Source of the DNA: Lachnospiraceae bacterium
GTDB lineage: Bacteria; Bacillota; Clostridia; Lachnospirales; Lachnospiraceae
Reading direction: 5' to 3'
Assembly (NCBI GenBank): GCA_015057275.1
Contig: SVEO01000006.1
Span: forward strand, 1-64,000
DNA length: 64,000 nt
Positions 53,480-62,614 of this stretch are shown piece by piece. Positions within the stretch are counted from its first letter, which is position 1; each line of letters begins with the position of its first letter. A program made the translations under genes and the position numbers. Under the pieces are notes generated by a model. The model saw nothing but the letters and a program-made list of their open reading frames with translations, had not been told where the DNA came from and searched no databases.

Positions 53480-54232
53480 ATGTCCATATCGATAAAATCT
53501 CAATCAGAAATCGCGCTTATGAGAGAGGCTGGCAAAATTCTTGCAAAGGTGCATGAACAGCTTGGCAAAGAATTAAAGCCCGGCATGACAACATGGGAGA
53601 TTAATCGGATTGGTGAAGAGCTGATTCGCAGTTACGGATGCATTCCTTCCTTTTTAAACTACAATGGATACCCGGCGTCAATTTGCGTATCGGTTAATGA
53701 TGAAGTTGTTCACGGTATACCGAGTAAAAAGAGACGCATTCAAGAAGGCGACATTGTCAGCCTGGATGCCGGCGTGATTTATAAAGGCTACCATTCCGAT
53801 GCAGCACGTACACATGCCATCGGCGAAGTTTCGCCGGAAGCGGCAAAACTGATTCAGGTCACAAGAGAATGCTTCTTTGAAGGAATCAAATATGCGAAAG
53901 CCGGTTGCCATCTTCACGAAATCTCAGCAGCTGTCGGCGCCTATGCTGAGAAGTTCGGATATGGAGTTGTAAGAGATCTGGTTGGACATGGGATTGGCAC
54001 GCACCTGCATGAAGATCCACAGATTCCAAACTTTAAACAGCGTATGAGAGGACCGAAGCTTCGTGCCGGCATGACGCTCGCCATCGAACCGATGATTAAC
54101 ATCGGGACATGGGAAGTTGCTTGGCTCGACGATGACTGGACGGTCGTAACCGATGACGGTTCACTTTCCGCTCATTATGAGAATACGGTTCTGATTACCG
54201 ACGGAGAACCGGAAATTCTTTCACTTATATAA
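53480..54232 (+). CDS. map: Methionine aminopeptidase, type I
   Basis: 250 residues. It removes initiator methionine from nascent proteins. Metal ligands fit SLDAGVIYKGYHSDAART (two aspartates), GHGIGTHLHEDP (histidine), AIEPMIN (glutamate) and HYENTVLIT (glutamate). Short type Ia form without N-terminal extension. AAGAGGT precedes the ATG, 14 bases after adk. Confidence 0.97.
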   Translation: MSISIKSQSEIALMREAGKILAKVHEQLGKELKPGMTTWEINRIGEELIRSYGCIPSFLNYNGYPASICVSVNDEVVHGIPSKKRRIQEGDIVSLDAGVIYKGYHSDAARTHAIGEVSPEAAKLIQVTRECFFEGIKYAKAGCHLHEISAAVGAYAEKFGYGVVRDLVGHGIGTHLHEDPQIPNFKQRMRGPKLRAGMTLAIEPMINIGTWEVAWLDDDWTVVTDDGSLSAHYENTVLITDGEPEILSLI

Positions 54233-54262
54233 TAAGAAGAAACAAAAACAGGAGGGATTAAG

Positions 54263-54481
54263 ATGTCCAAAGCAGATGTTATTGAAATTGAAGGCACAGT
54301 CATTGAAAAGTTGCCAAATGCGATGTTCCAGGTTGAGTTAGACAATGGACACAAAGTTTTAGCGCACATCAGTGGCAAGCTTCGTATGAATTTCATCCGT
54401 ATTTTGCCGGGCGATAAGGTAACATTGGAGTTATCTCCGTACGACTTATCCAAGGGCAGAATTATATGGAGAGATAAATAA
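54263..54481 (+). CDS. infA: Translation initiation factor IF-1
   Basis: 72 residues of the S1/OB fold: [40 protein letters not shown] and [12 protein letters not shown] are typical. It occupies the 30S A site during initiation. ACAGGAGG precedes the ATG. Confidence 0.98.
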   Translation: MSKADVIEIEGTVIEKLPNAMFQVELDNGHKVLAHISGKLRMNFIRILPGDKVTLELSPYDLSKGRIIWRDK

Positions 54482-54560
54482 GCAGATAAAGAAAAACGCG
54501 ATATTTAAGCGAATATGAAAGTTCATTGGTCGAGTAAGGCAAGTATTGGTAAAATAAGAA

Positions 54561-54628
54561 AATAATTTGAAAATTTTTCAAATTTTTCAAAAAAACCGCT
54601 TGCTATTTGAGATTTCTCATGTTATACT
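54561..54628 (+). promoter_or_regulatory. Promoter of the alpha operon with A/T-rich upstream element
   Basis: TTGCTA (54600-54605), 17-bp spacer, TATACT (54623-54628). Bases 54561-54597 are alternating A and T tracts, including the inverted repeat TTTGAAAA/TTTTCAAA, and could act as an UP element for RNA polymerase alpha. Confidence 0.75.
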
Positions 54629-54662
54629 CTCCAATGGACTTTTTTTGAAAGGAGGATTTACT

Positions 54663-54776
54663 GTGAAGGTTAGATCATCAGTTAAGCCAATTTGCGAAAA
54701 ATGCAAGATTATTAAGAGAAAGGGCAGCATCAGAGTCATCTGCGAGAATCCAAAGCATAAGCAGAGACAGGGCTAA
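54663..54776 (+). CDS. rpmJ: 50S ribosomal protein L36, zinc-type
   Basis: 37 residues starting [20 protein letters not shown] at GTG 54663, nine bases after AAAGGAGG. The zinc ligands CEKC, a later C and H (CENPKHK) are intact. First gene of the alpha operon, separated from rpsM by a long structured leader. Confidence 0.97.
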   Translation: MKVRSSVKPICEKCKIIKRKGSIRVICENPKHKQRQG

Positions 54777-55102
54777 GTTGTCTGAGTATGATTATTCGTG
54801 GAACGTATTCCCAACAGGAAACGAATAATGGAACCGTTATAGTCAAGTCACGGTTCAGCACATTCGAAAAGAATGTAAGATTTTGCGGCTGCAGCAATGA
54901 AACACAAGGATAAGGTGGGTCATTGCTTTTAATAGCGCGATGACGAAGCGGGCGGAAGTCGTTAATTCCGGTCGACAAGTGTCGCGACAAAGATATGAAA
55001 CTTAGGAAAAGTTGCTGTTTTACCGTACAACATTTCAGACGTCATTTGACGGGCTACGGCTGGGGCAGGAACGGAAGAAAAAATTTGGAGGTGTAATACA
55101 AC
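54777..55102 (+). promoter_or_regulatory. Long structured region before rpsM (candidate alpha-operon leader)
   Basis: No gene in 326 bases. Successive stems: ATTATTCGT/ACGAATAAT (54791-54799 with 54821-54829), GAACCGT/ACGGTTC (54831-54837 with 54850-54856), ACATTC/GAATGT (54860-54865 with 54871-54876), GCAATGA/TCATTGC (54894-54900 with 54920-54926, followed by TTTT), and further short stems to about 55060. The TTTT after the fourth stem gives a possible attenuator. In E. coli and Bacillus, S4 represses this operon through a leader upstream of rpsM or rpsD; this region is the natural candidate here. Confidence 0.55.
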
Positions 55103-55471
55103 ATGGCTCGTATTTCAGGTGTTGATTTACCAAGAGAGAAGCGCGTAGAAATCGGTTTGACCTATATCTACGGCATTGGCAGAGTTAGTGCTACCAAGAT
55201 TCTTGCTGAAGCAGGTGTTAATCCGGACACACGTGTGAAGGATTTAACAGACGATGAAGTTAAGAACATCAGCGCAGTGATTGATGAAAAGTACCTTGTA
55301 GAAGGTGACTTGAGAAGAGAAGTTGCGTTAAACATCAAGAGATTACAGGAAATCGGATGCTACAGAGGTATCCGTCACAGAAAGGGCTTACCGGTTCGCG
55401 GTCAGAAGACAAAGACAAACGCCAGAACCAGAAAAGGTCCTAAGAAGACTGTAGCAAATAAGAAGAAATAA
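55103..55471 (+). CDS. rpsM: 30S ribosomal protein S13
   Basis: 122 residues; [20 protein letters not shown] and [20 protein letters not shown] are standard. It bridges to the 50S and contacts P-site tRNA. TTGGAGGTG precedes the ATG. Confidence 0.98.
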   Translation: MARISGVDLPREKRVEIGLTYIYGIGRVSATKILAEAGVNPDTRVKDLTDDEVKNISAVIDEKYLVEGDLRREVALNIKRLQEIGCYRGIRHRKGLPVRGQKTKTNARTRKGPKKTVANKKK

Positions 55472-55504
55472 GTAATAAGGAACCCATAAGGGAGGTTAGT
55501 TTAA

Positions 55505-55900
55505 ATGGCTAAGAAAGTTGCAAAGAAAGTAACAAAAAAGCGCGTTAAGAAAAACGTTGAACGCGGACAGGCACATATCCAGGCCTCATTTAATAATACA
55601 ATCGTTACTATTACTGATACACAGGGTAACGCATTATCATGGGCAAGTGCCGGCGGTCTGGGATTTAGAGGTTCAAGGAAATCTACTCCTTATGCAGCAC
55701 AGATGGCAGCTGAAACTGCTACAAAGGCAGCTTTAGTACATGGTTTAAAGACAGTTGACGTTATGGTTAAAGGTCCGGGCTCAGGTCGTGAAGCAGCAAT
55801 TCGTGCGCTTCAGGCATGTGGTTTGGAAGTAGTAAGCATCAAGGATGTTACTCCGGTTCCACATAACGGTTGTCGTCCACCAAAGCGTAGAAGAGTGTAA
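55505..55900 (+). CDS. rpsK: 30S ribosomal protein S11
   Basis: 131 residues; [20 protein letters not shown] and [17 protein letters not shown] end ([14 protein letters not shown]) are typical. Part of the 30S platform. A lysine/valine-rich N-terminus ([15 protein letters not shown]) is slightly longer than in E. coli. GGGAGG precedes the ATG. Confidence 0.98.
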   Translation: MAKKVAKKVTKKRVKKNVERGQAHIQASFNNTIVTITDTQGNALSWASAGGLGFRGSRKSTPYAAQMAAETATKAALVHGLKTVDVMVKGPGSGREAAIRALQACGLEVVSIKDVTPVPHNGCRPPKRRRV

Positions 55901-55919
55901 TTAGGAGGTGTAATTTAAG

Positions 55920-56513
55920 ATGGCAGTGAATAGAGTTCCTGTTCTTAAAAGATGCAGATCACTTGGACTTGATCCAGTTTATTTAGGAATAGATAAAAAA
56001 TCCAACAGACAGTTAAAGAGAGCAAACAAGAAGATGAGCGAGTATGGTCTTCAGTTAAGAGAAAAGCAGAAGGCAAAGTTCATCTACGGCGTATTAGAAA
56101 AGCCTTTCAGAAATTACTATGCAAAGGCTAAGAAGATGAGCGGTATGGTTGGTGACAACCTTATGATTTTACTCGAGCTTCGTCTTGATAACATCATTTT
56201 CCGCATGGGTTACGCTAGAACAAGAAGAGAAGCTAGACAGATTGTTGACCACAAGCACGTATTAGTAAACGGCAAGTGCGTTAATATTCCTTCCTACTTA
56301 GTTAAGGCAGGCGATGTAATCGAAATCAAGGAAAAGTGCAAGTCTTCTCAGAGATACAAAGATATTTTAGAAAAGACTGAAGGCAGACTTGTTCCGGAAT
56401 GGTTAGAAGCAGATCATGAGAACTTAAGTGGTACTGTTAAGGAAATTCCTACAAGAGATATCATTGATGTACCTGTGAATGAAATGCTTATCGTCGAATT
56501 GTATTCTAAGTAA
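55920..56513 (+). CDS. rpsD: 30S ribosomal protein S4
   Basis: 197 residues; the S4 RNA-binding domain LDNIIFRMGYARTRREARQI and HKHVLVNGKCVNIPSYLVK are present. The N-terminus lacks the CxxC zinc motif of some S4 proteins (only one Cys). S4 starts 30S assembly and autoregulates its operon in model bacteria. TTAGGAGGTG precedes the ATG. Confidence 0.98.
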   Translation: MAVNRVPVLKRCRSLGLDPVYLGIDKKSNRQLKRANKKMSEYGLQLREKQKAKFIYGVLEKPFRNYYAKAKKMSGMVGDNLMILLELRLDNIIFRMGYARTRREARQIVDHKHVLVNGKCVNIPSYLVKAGDVIEIKEKCKSSQRYKDILEKTEGRLVPEWLEADHENLSGTVKEIPTRDIIDVPVNEMLIVELYSK

Positions 56514-56548
56514 GCATCAGCAATTCCCAATAAAGGAGGGGCTATATA

Positions 56549-57508
56549 GTGTTCGAATTTAATAAGCCAAACATTGAGATTGCAGAAATCTCTGAGGATA
56601 AAAGATATGGTAAGTTTGTTGTTGAACCGTTGGAAAGAGGCTATGGTACAACATTAGGTAATTCTTTAAGAAGAATTATGCTTTCCTCTCTGCCGGGTTC
56701 AGCAGTAAGTCAGGTTAAGATTGAAGGTGTTTTGCATGAGTTCAGTTCCATTCCTGGAGTAAAGGAAGACGTAACCGAGATCATCATGAACATCAAGAGC
56801 CTGGCAATCAAGAATAAGAGAGAGACCAATGAGCCAATCCCTGCTTATATTGAATTCCAGGGGGAAGGTGTGGTAACTGCTGCGGACATTCAAGCAGACC
56901 CTGATATTGAGATCTTAAATCCTGACTTGGTAATTGCAACACTTAACGGTGGTGCAGACAGCAAATTATATATGGAACTTACTATCACAAAGGGTAGAGG
57001 TTACGTTAGTGCTGATAAGAATAAGAATCCGGAATTGCCAATCGGCGTTATTTCCATCGACTCCATTTACACACCGGTTGAGCGTGTAAATTTAGCGGTT
57101 GAAAATACCCGTGTTGGTCAGACGACAGATTTTGACAAGCTTACATTAGATGTATACACAAACGGAACTTTAGTTCCGGATGAAGCTGTTAGTTTAGCAG
57201 CGAAAGTGCTTAGTGAACATTTGAGCTTATTCATCGACTTATCTGAAAATGCAAAGTCTATTGACGTTATGGCAGAAGCAGTAACTGATGAAAAAGAAAA
57301 AGTGTTGGAAATGAACATTGATGAGTTAGAATTATCAGTTCGTTCTTACAATTGCTTGAAGAGAGCAGGTATTAACACAGTAGAAGAGTTAATCAATAAA
57401 ACACCGGAAGACATGATGAAGGTTCGTAACTTAGGACGTAAGTCATTAGAAGAAGTACTTGCTAAGTTGAAGGAACTGGGACTTCAGTTAAATCCGAACG
57501 AAGATTAA
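56549..57508 (+). CDS. rpoA: DNA-directed RNA polymerase subunit alpha
   Basis: 319 residues. The N-terminal dimerisation domain has [20 protein letters not shown]; the C-terminal domain (about 245-319) ends with [10 protein letters not shown] and [20 protein letters not shown], which binds UP elements and activators. GTG start after AAAGGAGGGG. Confidence 0.98.
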   Translation: MFEFNKPNIEIAEISEDKRYGKFVVEPLERGYGTTLGNSLRRIMLSSLPGSAVSQVKIEGVLHEFSSIPGVKEDVTEIIMNIKSLAIKNKRETNEPIPAYIEFQGEGVVTAADIQADPDIEILNPDLVIATLNGGADSKLYMELTITKGRGYVSADKNKNPELPIGVISIDSIYTPVERVNLAVENTRVGQTTDFDKLTLDVYTNGTLVPDEAVSLAAKVLSEHLSLFIDLSENAKSIDVMAEAVTDEKEKVLEMNIDELELSVRSYNCLKRAGINTVEELINKTPEDMMKVRNLGRKSLEEVLAKLKELGLQLNPNED

Positions 57509-57538
57509 TTCCAATGTTCCATATAAGGAGGTAAGGAA

Positions 57539-58075
57539 ATGGCAGGTTATAGAAAACTGGGAAGAACTTCCAGTCAGAGAAAAGCATTAATCCGTTCTCA
57601 GGTAACTAGCTTATTATACAATGGTAAAATCGTTACTACAGAAGCAAGAGCGAAGGAAATTCGCAAGGTTGCAGAAGGATTAATCGCATTAGCAATCAAA
57701 GAAAAAGATAACTTTGACGAAGTGACAGTGACAGCTAAGGTTGCTCGTAAAGATAAAGACGGCAAGAACGTAAAGGAAGTTGTAGACGGTAAGAAAATTA
57801 CAGTTTACGATGAAGTTGAGAAGACAATCAAGAAGGATCAGCCTTCCCGTCTTCATGCTAGAAGACAGATGCTTAAAGTTCTGTATTCAGTAAAGGAAGT
57901 TCCTGCTGAAAACAAGGGCAAGAAGAAAAATACTAAGGTTGTCAGCATTGCAGACAAGTTATTTGACGAAGTAGCACCAAAGTATGTTGGTCGTCAGGGC
58001 GGTTACACAAGAATCGTTAAGATCGGTCAGCGTAAGGGCGATGCTGCAATGGAAGTATTGCTTGAGTTAGTATAA
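57539..58075 (+). CDS. rplQ: 50S ribosomal protein L17 with internal insertion
   Basis: 178 residues, against about 120 in B. subtilis. The core is normal: GYRKLGRTSSQRKALIRSQV at the start, RLHARRQ in the middle and RQGGYTRIVKIGQRKGDAA at the end. Residues about 55-104 form an extra, charged, beta-prone segment (VTVTAKVARKDKDGKNVKEV, then ITVYDEVEKTIKKDQ), lying exactly before the RLHARRQ helix. L17 sits near the tunnel exit. TAAGGAGGT precedes the ATG. Last gene of the alpha operon. Confidence 0.96.
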   Translation: MAGYRKLGRTSSQRKALIRSQVTSLLYNGKIVTTEARAKEIRKVAEGLIALAIKEKDNFDEVTVTAKVARKDKDGKNVKEVVDGKKITVYDEVEKTIKKDQPSRLHARRQMLKVLYSVKEVPAENKGKKKNTKVVSIADKLFDEVAPKYVGRQGGYTRIVKIGQRKGDAAMEVLLELV

Positions 58076-58091
58076 TTAAAACTACACATAC

Positions 58092-58131
58092 AAATGAGCT
58101 GGCTTGCAAGTGAGCCGGCTCATTTTGTTTT
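58092..58131 (+). terminator. Terminator between rplQ and ecfA1
   Basis: 58092-58104 pairs with 58113-58125 (AAATGAGC outer, GGCT inner, one T-G pair), loop TGCAAGTG, followed by TGTTTT. Confidence 0.8.
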
Positions 58132-58144
58132 GGAAGGAGTCGCC

Positions 58145-59011
58145 GTGAGTTTCATTCAAACAGAAAATTTGGTACATGAATATTTTGTGAAAAATGAAGA
58201 AGGTAAGATTGTGGAAAAACACCGCGCCATTGATGGGGTGGATTTTCTCGTGGAACATGGGCAGTTTATTGCCATTTTGGGCAAAAATGGAAGCGGAAAG
58301 ACAACGTTTGCCCGACATATAAATGCACTTCTTACCCCAACGCAGGGCGAAGTGACGGTAAACGGAAGAAACACACGCGATGAATCGTTTTTGTATGAGA
58401 TTAGAAAGACAGTTGGCATGGTCTTTCAAAATCCGGACAATCAGATGATTGCTACAACAGTTGAGGAAGAAATTGGCTTTGGTCCGGAAAACCTCGGTTT
58501 GCCGACAGAGGAAATCCGGTGGCGTGTAGATGCTGCATTGCAAGCGGTTGGCATGGAAGAAAAACGACTAGCAGACCCAAATCACTTGTCCGGGGGCGAA
58601 AAACAGCGTACAGCGATTGCAGGCATCTTAGCGATGCAGCCGAATTGCATCATTCTAGATGAGGCAACAGCAATGTTGGACCCGCGCAGCAGAGAAGAAC
58701 TCATAAAAGAGGTTTTGCAACTAAAAAGAGAAAAAAATATTACAGTGATCCTCATCACACATGATATTGAAGAAACTGTTTACGCGGATAAGATTTTTGT
58801 CATGGAGCAGGGGATGGTGGTACTTAGCGGCACACCACAGGAACTTTTTGCATCTGAAGATGAGACAAGAAAAAAATATTTGCCACAACTTCCTAAAGTA
58901 GTCGAGTTTGCCAAGCATCTGCGCAAAGAAGGAATATCGCTTCCGTATGATATTCTGACGGAGGAGCAGCTTCTGGCTGCGCTGACAGAGATATTCGGAG
59001 GTAACGTATGA
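58145..59011 (+). CDS. ecfA1: Energy-coupling factor transporter ATPase EcfA1
   Basis: 288 residues. One of two ATPases of the vitamin-uptake ECF module. Walker A GKNGSGKTT, Q-loop VFQNPDNQM, signature LSGGEKQR, Walker B CIILDEATAMLD, H-loop LITHDI. The group I feature QNPDNQMIATTVEEEIGFGP is typical of EcfA1. GTG 58145 is used because GGAAGGAG lies six bases upstream; an upstream in-frame start falls within the terminator. Overlaps ecfA2 by four bases. Confidence 0.96.
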   Translation: MSFIQTENLVHEYFVKNEEGKIVEKHRAIDGVDFLVEHGQFIAILGKNGSGKTTFARHINALLTPTQGEVTVNGRNTRDESFLYEIRKTVGMVFQNPDNQMIATTVEEEIGFGPENLGLPTEEIRWRVDAALQAVGMEEKRLADPNHLSGGEKQRTAIAGILAMQPNCIILDEATAMLDPRSREELIKEVLQLKREKNITVILITHDIEETVYADKIFVMEQGMVVLSGTPQELFASEDETRKKYLPQLPKVVEFAKHLRKEGISLPYDILTEEQLLAALTEIFGGNV

Positions 59012-59889
59012 TACAGATAGAGGTTCAAAATGTGAGCTTTGCGTATGGCAGTGCTGCAACTCGAAAAAATGTATTAAGTAACATTAGCTTGTCGGTGCAG
59101 AAGGGTGAATTTGTGGCAATCGTAGGACCGACCGGGTCCGGGAAATCAACTCTGTTGCAGATGTTCGCCGGAATATTAGCACCCGACCAGGGCAAGATAT
59201 TGCTTGATAGTAAAAATATTAATGAGAAAAATGTATCTAGAAAATGGCTTTGTCATAAAATAGGGCTTGCATTTCAATATCCGGAACGTCAGCTTTTTGA
59301 GGAAACGGTAATAAGAGATGTAATGTTCGGTCCTAAAAATCTCGGTTATAATGATGCCGAAGCGGAAGAACGAGCACGCTTGGTTCTAAAGCAGATGAGA
59401 ATTACAGAACGTTGTTTTTACAGCTCACCGTTTCGATTATCCGGCGGAGAACAGCGAAAAGTTGCTTTGGCAGGCATTTTAGCAATGGAGCCGGAAATAC
59501 TTGTGCTGGACGAGCCGGCAGCCGGGCTTGATCCTGCAGCAAAACAGGGCTTGATGGAGTTACTAAAAGAGCGGAACGAAGCCGGTCAGACAGTAATCTT
59601 TGTCTCACACGATATGGATGAGGTGGCAACTTATGCAAAGAGAGTGATTGTTTTGCATGAGGGGCGCATTTTGCAGGATGATGTACCGGAAGTAGTGTTT
59701 GCAAATCATTACTCATTAGAGAAAATTGGCCTTTCTGTGCCGTTTTCTGCCCGTTTGCGGCATCATTTATGTGAGATGGATATTTTATCAACGGTGGCAG
59801 AAAATGGCTTAAAGTGCGACATTATGAGCGTAAAAGAAGAGGTTGTGACGGCATTTTGCAGAAGGGAGGCCGGTCATGAAACAAATTAG
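59008..59889 (+). CDS. ecfA2: Energy-coupling factor transporter ATPase EcfA2
   Basis: 293 residues. Walker A GPTGSGKST, Q-loop AFQYPERQLFEET (the YPERQLF form marks EcfA2), signature LSGGEQRKVALAG, Walker B ILVLDEPAAGLDP, H-loop FVSHDMDEV. Pairs with EcfA1. CGGAGG precedes the ATG; the gene overlaps both neighbours (4 and 14 bases). Confidence 0.96.
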   Translation: MIQIEVQNVSFAYGSAATRKNVLSNISLSVQKGEFVAIVGPTGSGKSTLLQMFAGILAPDQGKILLDSKNINEKNVSRKWLCHKIGLAFQYPERQLFEETVIRDVMFGPKNLGYNDAEAEERARLVLKQMRITERCFYSSPFRLSGGEQRKVALAGILAMEPEILVLDEPAAGLDPAAKQGLMELLKERNEAGQTVIFVSHDMDEVATYAKRVIVLHEGRILQDDVPEVVFANHYSLEKIGLSVPFSARLRHHLCEMDILSTVAENGLKCDIMSVKEEVVTAFCRREAGHETN

Positions 59890-60628
59890 GATTGGACAAT
59901 ATTATCCGGCAGAGTCACTGATTCACAAACTCGACCCGCGTGTGAAATTATTGGCACTAATTCTGTATTTGGTGTTACTTTTTTTGCAAATGGATGTGGC
60001 ATTTTACGGTCTGATGACTTGCAGTGTTATTCTTGTATGGGGACTGTCGGATATCCCGGCAAGTTTGATGAGCAAAACCTTACGCAAAGTCATTCCGCTG
60101 CTTATTTTCACTTCACTTTTTGTATTATTAACAGAAGACGGACTCGTCGGAAGTATGCAACTTTTTGTGCGGCTGGTGCTGACGGTCATTTCTAGCACCA
60201 GCCTTGTGCTGACAACAACTCCTAATGACTTAGCGGACGGCATCGCGAAGGCGTTGCGACCGCTAAATAAAATCGGTGTCCCTGTTGCGGAATTATCGCT
60301 GATTCTTTCAATTGTATTTCGTTTTATCCCCATTTTTATGGAGGAGCTAGATAAAATCCGCAAGGCACAGATGGCGCGCGGCGTTGATTTTGGCGAGGGT
60401 AATCTTATCGAAAAGGCGCAAAAACTTGTGCCAATCCTTGTGCCGCTCTTTGTCTCGTCCATTCGCCGGGCGAACGAGCTTGCAACCGCCATGGAGGCAC
60501 GTTGTTACCAGGGCGGCGAAAAACGCACCAAGATGAAGCCGTTGCAGTATCAATATCGAGATTATGTTGCGTATGCAATCATTTTGTGCTATTTTATATT
60601 CGGTATTATAGTAAAAATCGGAGCCTAG
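59876..60628 (+). CDS. ecfT: Energy-coupling factor transporter transmembrane protein EcfT
   Basis: 250 residues with about five to six TM helices. The coupling helices carry the A-R-G type signatures MARGVDFGEG and MEARCYQGG, which contact EcfA1 and EcfA2. RIGQYYPAESLIHKLDPRVK is the usual N-terminus. It binds interchangeable S components; the one at 2928 is a candidate partner. AGGGAGG precedes the ATG. Confidence 0.96.
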   Translation: MKQIRIGQYYPAESLIHKLDPRVKLLALILYLVLLFLQMDVAFYGLMTCSVILVWGLSDIPASLMSKTLRKVIPLLIFTSLFVLLTEDGLVGSMQLFVRLVLTVISSTSLVLTTTPNDLADGIAKALRPLNKIGVPVAELSLILSIVFRFIPIFMEELDKIRKAQMARGVDFGEGNLIEKAQKLVPILVPLFVSSIRRANELATAMEARCYQGGEKRTKMKPLQYQYRDYVAYAIILCYFIFGIIVKIGA

Positions 60629-60654
60629 CATGTGCTCCCCAATGAGGAATGAAG

Positions 60655-61410
60655 ATGAAACGAATCAGATTAATCATCGCATATGACGGAACAAATTACT
60701 GCGGTTGGCAGATTCAAAATAACGGAATAACGGTCGAAGAGACGATCAACAAGCATCTTACGGCGTTGCTCGGTGAAGAAATCGCGGTCATTGGTGCCAG
60801 TCGAACCGACTCCGGCGTGCATGCGCTGGGAAACGTGGCCGTATTCGACACAGAGACAAAAATTCCGGCGGAGAAAATTTCCTTCGCGCTCAACCAGCGC
60901 CTGCCGGACGACATCCGCATTCAAAAGTCGGAAGAAGTGGCAGCGGATTTCCATCCTCGTTTCTGCAACAGTACGAAAACATACGAATACAAAATCTGGA
61001 ACAGCCAATTTATGCGCCCGACCGAGCGTCTGTATTCCTATTTCGTATTTTTACCGCTTGACATCGAAGCGATGAAGCAGGCAGCGACATACCTGCTTGG
61101 CGAGCGTGATTTCATCAGCTTCAGTTCCTCGCACACACAGGTGTTATCCACAATTCGCACGATTTACGACATTGCGGTTGAAAGAGAAGGCAACATGATT
61201 ACGATTCGCGTCTCCGGCAACGGCTTCCTATATAACATGGTGCGCCTGATTGCGGGCACGCTCATCAAGGTTGGACTGCACGTGTATCCGGCAGAGCATG
61301 TAAAGGAAATTTTAGAGGCAAAAACGCGCGGACTTGCCGGGCCAAAATCACCTGCCCGAGGCTTGACGCTCATCGGCATCGATTACCACGAAGAAAGCGA
61401 AAAAAAGTAA
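60655..61410 (+). CDS. truA: tRNA pseudouridine(38-40) synthase
   Basis: 251 residues. It converts U38-U40 of tRNA anticodon arms to pseudouridine. The catalytic aspartate is in GASRTDSGVHALGN; RLIIAYDGTNYCGWQ, RFCNSTKTYEYKIWN and GNGFLYNMVRLIAGTLIKVG are conserved. ATG 60655 fits GAGGAA better than ATG 60649, which overlaps that SD. The gene uses many CGC and GGC codons and is visibly more GC-rich than the flanking r-protein genes. Confidence 0.96.
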   Translation: MKRIRLIIAYDGTNYCGWQIQNNGITVEETINKHLTALLGEEIAVIGASRTDSGVHALGNVAVFDTETKIPAEKISFALNQRLPDDIRIQKSEEVAADFHPRFCNSTKTYEYKIWNSQFMRPTERLYSYFVFLPLDIEAMKQAATYLLGERDFISFSSSHTQVLSTIRTIYDIAVEREGNMITIRVSGNGFLYNMVRLIAGTLIKVGLHVYPAEHVKEILEAKTRGLAGPKSPARGLTLIGIDYHEESEKK

Positions 61411-61440
61411 AAATTGTGGTAAAATTTATAAAAAAATGTG

Positions 61441-61469
61441 TTGACAGTCTTTCGACCTTATAATATAAT
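61441..61469 (+). promoter_or_regulatory. Consensus promoter of rplM-rpsI
   Basis: TTGACA (61441-61446), 17-bp spacer, TATAAT (61464-61469): both hexamers match the consensus exactly. Confidence 0.92.
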
Positions 61470-61474
61470 AATAA

Positions 61475-61641
61475 ACCGTGACAGCCTGTGTTTTGGCTGT
61501 TTATGCGAAAAATACATATAATAAGCGGTGTTCAAGCCAAAGCCCCGGTAATAACATTTGCGATTTATAGTGTATCTTTCCACGAATTATAAGAATACAG
61601 CTAAGCGCTGTTATGGAAGAGATTTTACAGGAGGTAGACCA
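61475..61641 (+). promoter_or_regulatory. rplM leader, candidate L13-type autoregulatory RNA
   Basis: About 165 untranslated bases. ACAGCC (61481-61486) pairs with GGCTGT (61495-61500) with an 8-nt loop. A later ACAGC/GCGCTGT element lies at about 61599-61612, near the SD. An L13 leader family is known upstream of rplM in Firmicutes; I cannot confirm a match by eye. Confidence 0.45.
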
Positions 61642-62070
61642 ATGAAGACCTACATGGCTAGTCCAGCAACGATTGAAAGAAAATGGTATGTAGTAGACGC
61701 TACAGGATATACATTAGGACGTTTGGCATCCGAAATTGCCAAAGTATTAAGAGGTAAGAACAAGCCTCAGTTTACACCACACATTGACACAGGTGACTAT
61801 GTTATTGTTGTAAACGCTGACAAGGTAAAAGTAACCGGTAAGAAGATGGAGCAGAAGATTTACTACAATCACTCCGATTATGTTGGCGGTATGAGAGAAA
61901 CAAAGTTAAGCGAAATGATGGCTAAGAAGCCTGAGAAGGTGATGGAGCTCGCTGTTAAGGGTATGCTTCCAAAGGGACCTTTAGGAAGAGAAATGATCAC
62001 AAAGCTTCATGTATACGCAGGTGCTGAACATCCACACGCAGCACAGAAGCCAGAAGTTTTAACATTTTAA
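61642..62070 (+). CDS. rplM: 50S ribosomal protein L13
   Basis: 142 residues from ATG 61642: [40 protein letters not shown] and [19 protein letters not shown] are typical. Early 50S assembly protein. CAGGAGGT precedes the ATG; an upstream extension of the frame lies in the leader and is not used. Confidence 0.98.
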   Translation: MKTYMASPATIERKWYVVDATGYTLGRLASEIAKVLRGKNKPQFTPHIDTGDYVIVVNADKVKVTGKKMEQKIYYNHSDYVGGMRETKLSEMMAKKPEKVMELAVKGMLPKGPLGREMITKLHVYAGAEHPHAAQKPEVLTF

Positions 62071-62095
62071 GGGAACCGGAAGGAGGAAATAGAAC

Positions 62096-62488
62096 ATGGC
62101 AACAGCAAAGTTTTACGGAACCGGTAGAAGAAAGAGCAGCATTGCTAGAGTATATTTAGTACCGGGTACAGGTAATATCACAATCAATAAAAGAGACATC
62201 GACAACTACTTCGGTTTAGAGACATTAAAAGTAGTAGTTCGTCAGCCATTAGAATTAACAGGTACAGCTGACAAGTACGACGTACTCGTAAACGTACACG
62301 GCGGCGGTACAACAGGTCAGGCCGGTGCAATCAGACACGGTATCTCCAGAGCATTACTTCAGGCTGATGCAGAAATGCGTCCGGCATTGAAGAAGGCTGG
62401 CTTCTTAACAAGAGACCCTCGTATGAAGGAAAGAAAGAAGTACGGCTTAAAGGCTGCGAGAAGAGCACCTCAGTTCAGCAAGAGATAG
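62096..62488 (+). CDS. rpsI: 30S ribosomal protein S9
   Basis: 130 residues; [19 protein letters not shown] and the C-terminal tail [16 protein letters not shown], which touches P-site tRNA, are intact. AAGGAGG precedes the ATG. The mobile element beyond has left the coding sequence and its terminator whole. Confidence 0.98.
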   Translation: MATAKFYGTGRRKSSIARVYLVPGTGNITINKRDIDNYFGLETLKVVVRQPLELTGTADKYDVLVNVHGGGTTGQAGAIRHGISRALLQADAEMRPALKKAGFLTRDPRMKERKKYGLKAARRAPQFSKR

Positions 62489-62504
62489 TTCGAGAGCAAA
62501 AATC

Positions 62505-62553
62505 AATCCCACAGATTCAAGGAAATCCTTGGATTTGTGGGATTTTTCTTTTT
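62505..62553 (+). terminator. Strong terminator after rpsI
   Basis: 62505-62523 pairs with 62526-62544 (19 bp including two G-U pairs; effective loop GAAATC region), then TTTCTTTTT. Confidence 0.88.
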
Positions 62554-62579
62554 GTGCGTTTGGGTGCATTTTTATCTGT

Positions 62580-62609
62580 TAGTAACAAGATAGTAACAAA
62601 ATAGTAACA
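62580..62609. repeat. Three TAGTAACA repeats at 11-bp spacing
   Basis: TAGTAACA at 62580-62587, 62591-62598 and 62602-62609. They lie between the rpsI terminator and the first gene of the element. Regular spacing of one helical turn suggests a protein array, most likely integrase or excisionase sites at the element end. Confidence 0.55.
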
Positions 62610-62614
62610 CTGTT

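Noticed and set aside
61558..61641. N-terminal extension of L13
   Set aside because: It lies in the structured leader with no SD; ATG 61642 has AGGAGGT and the canonical start.
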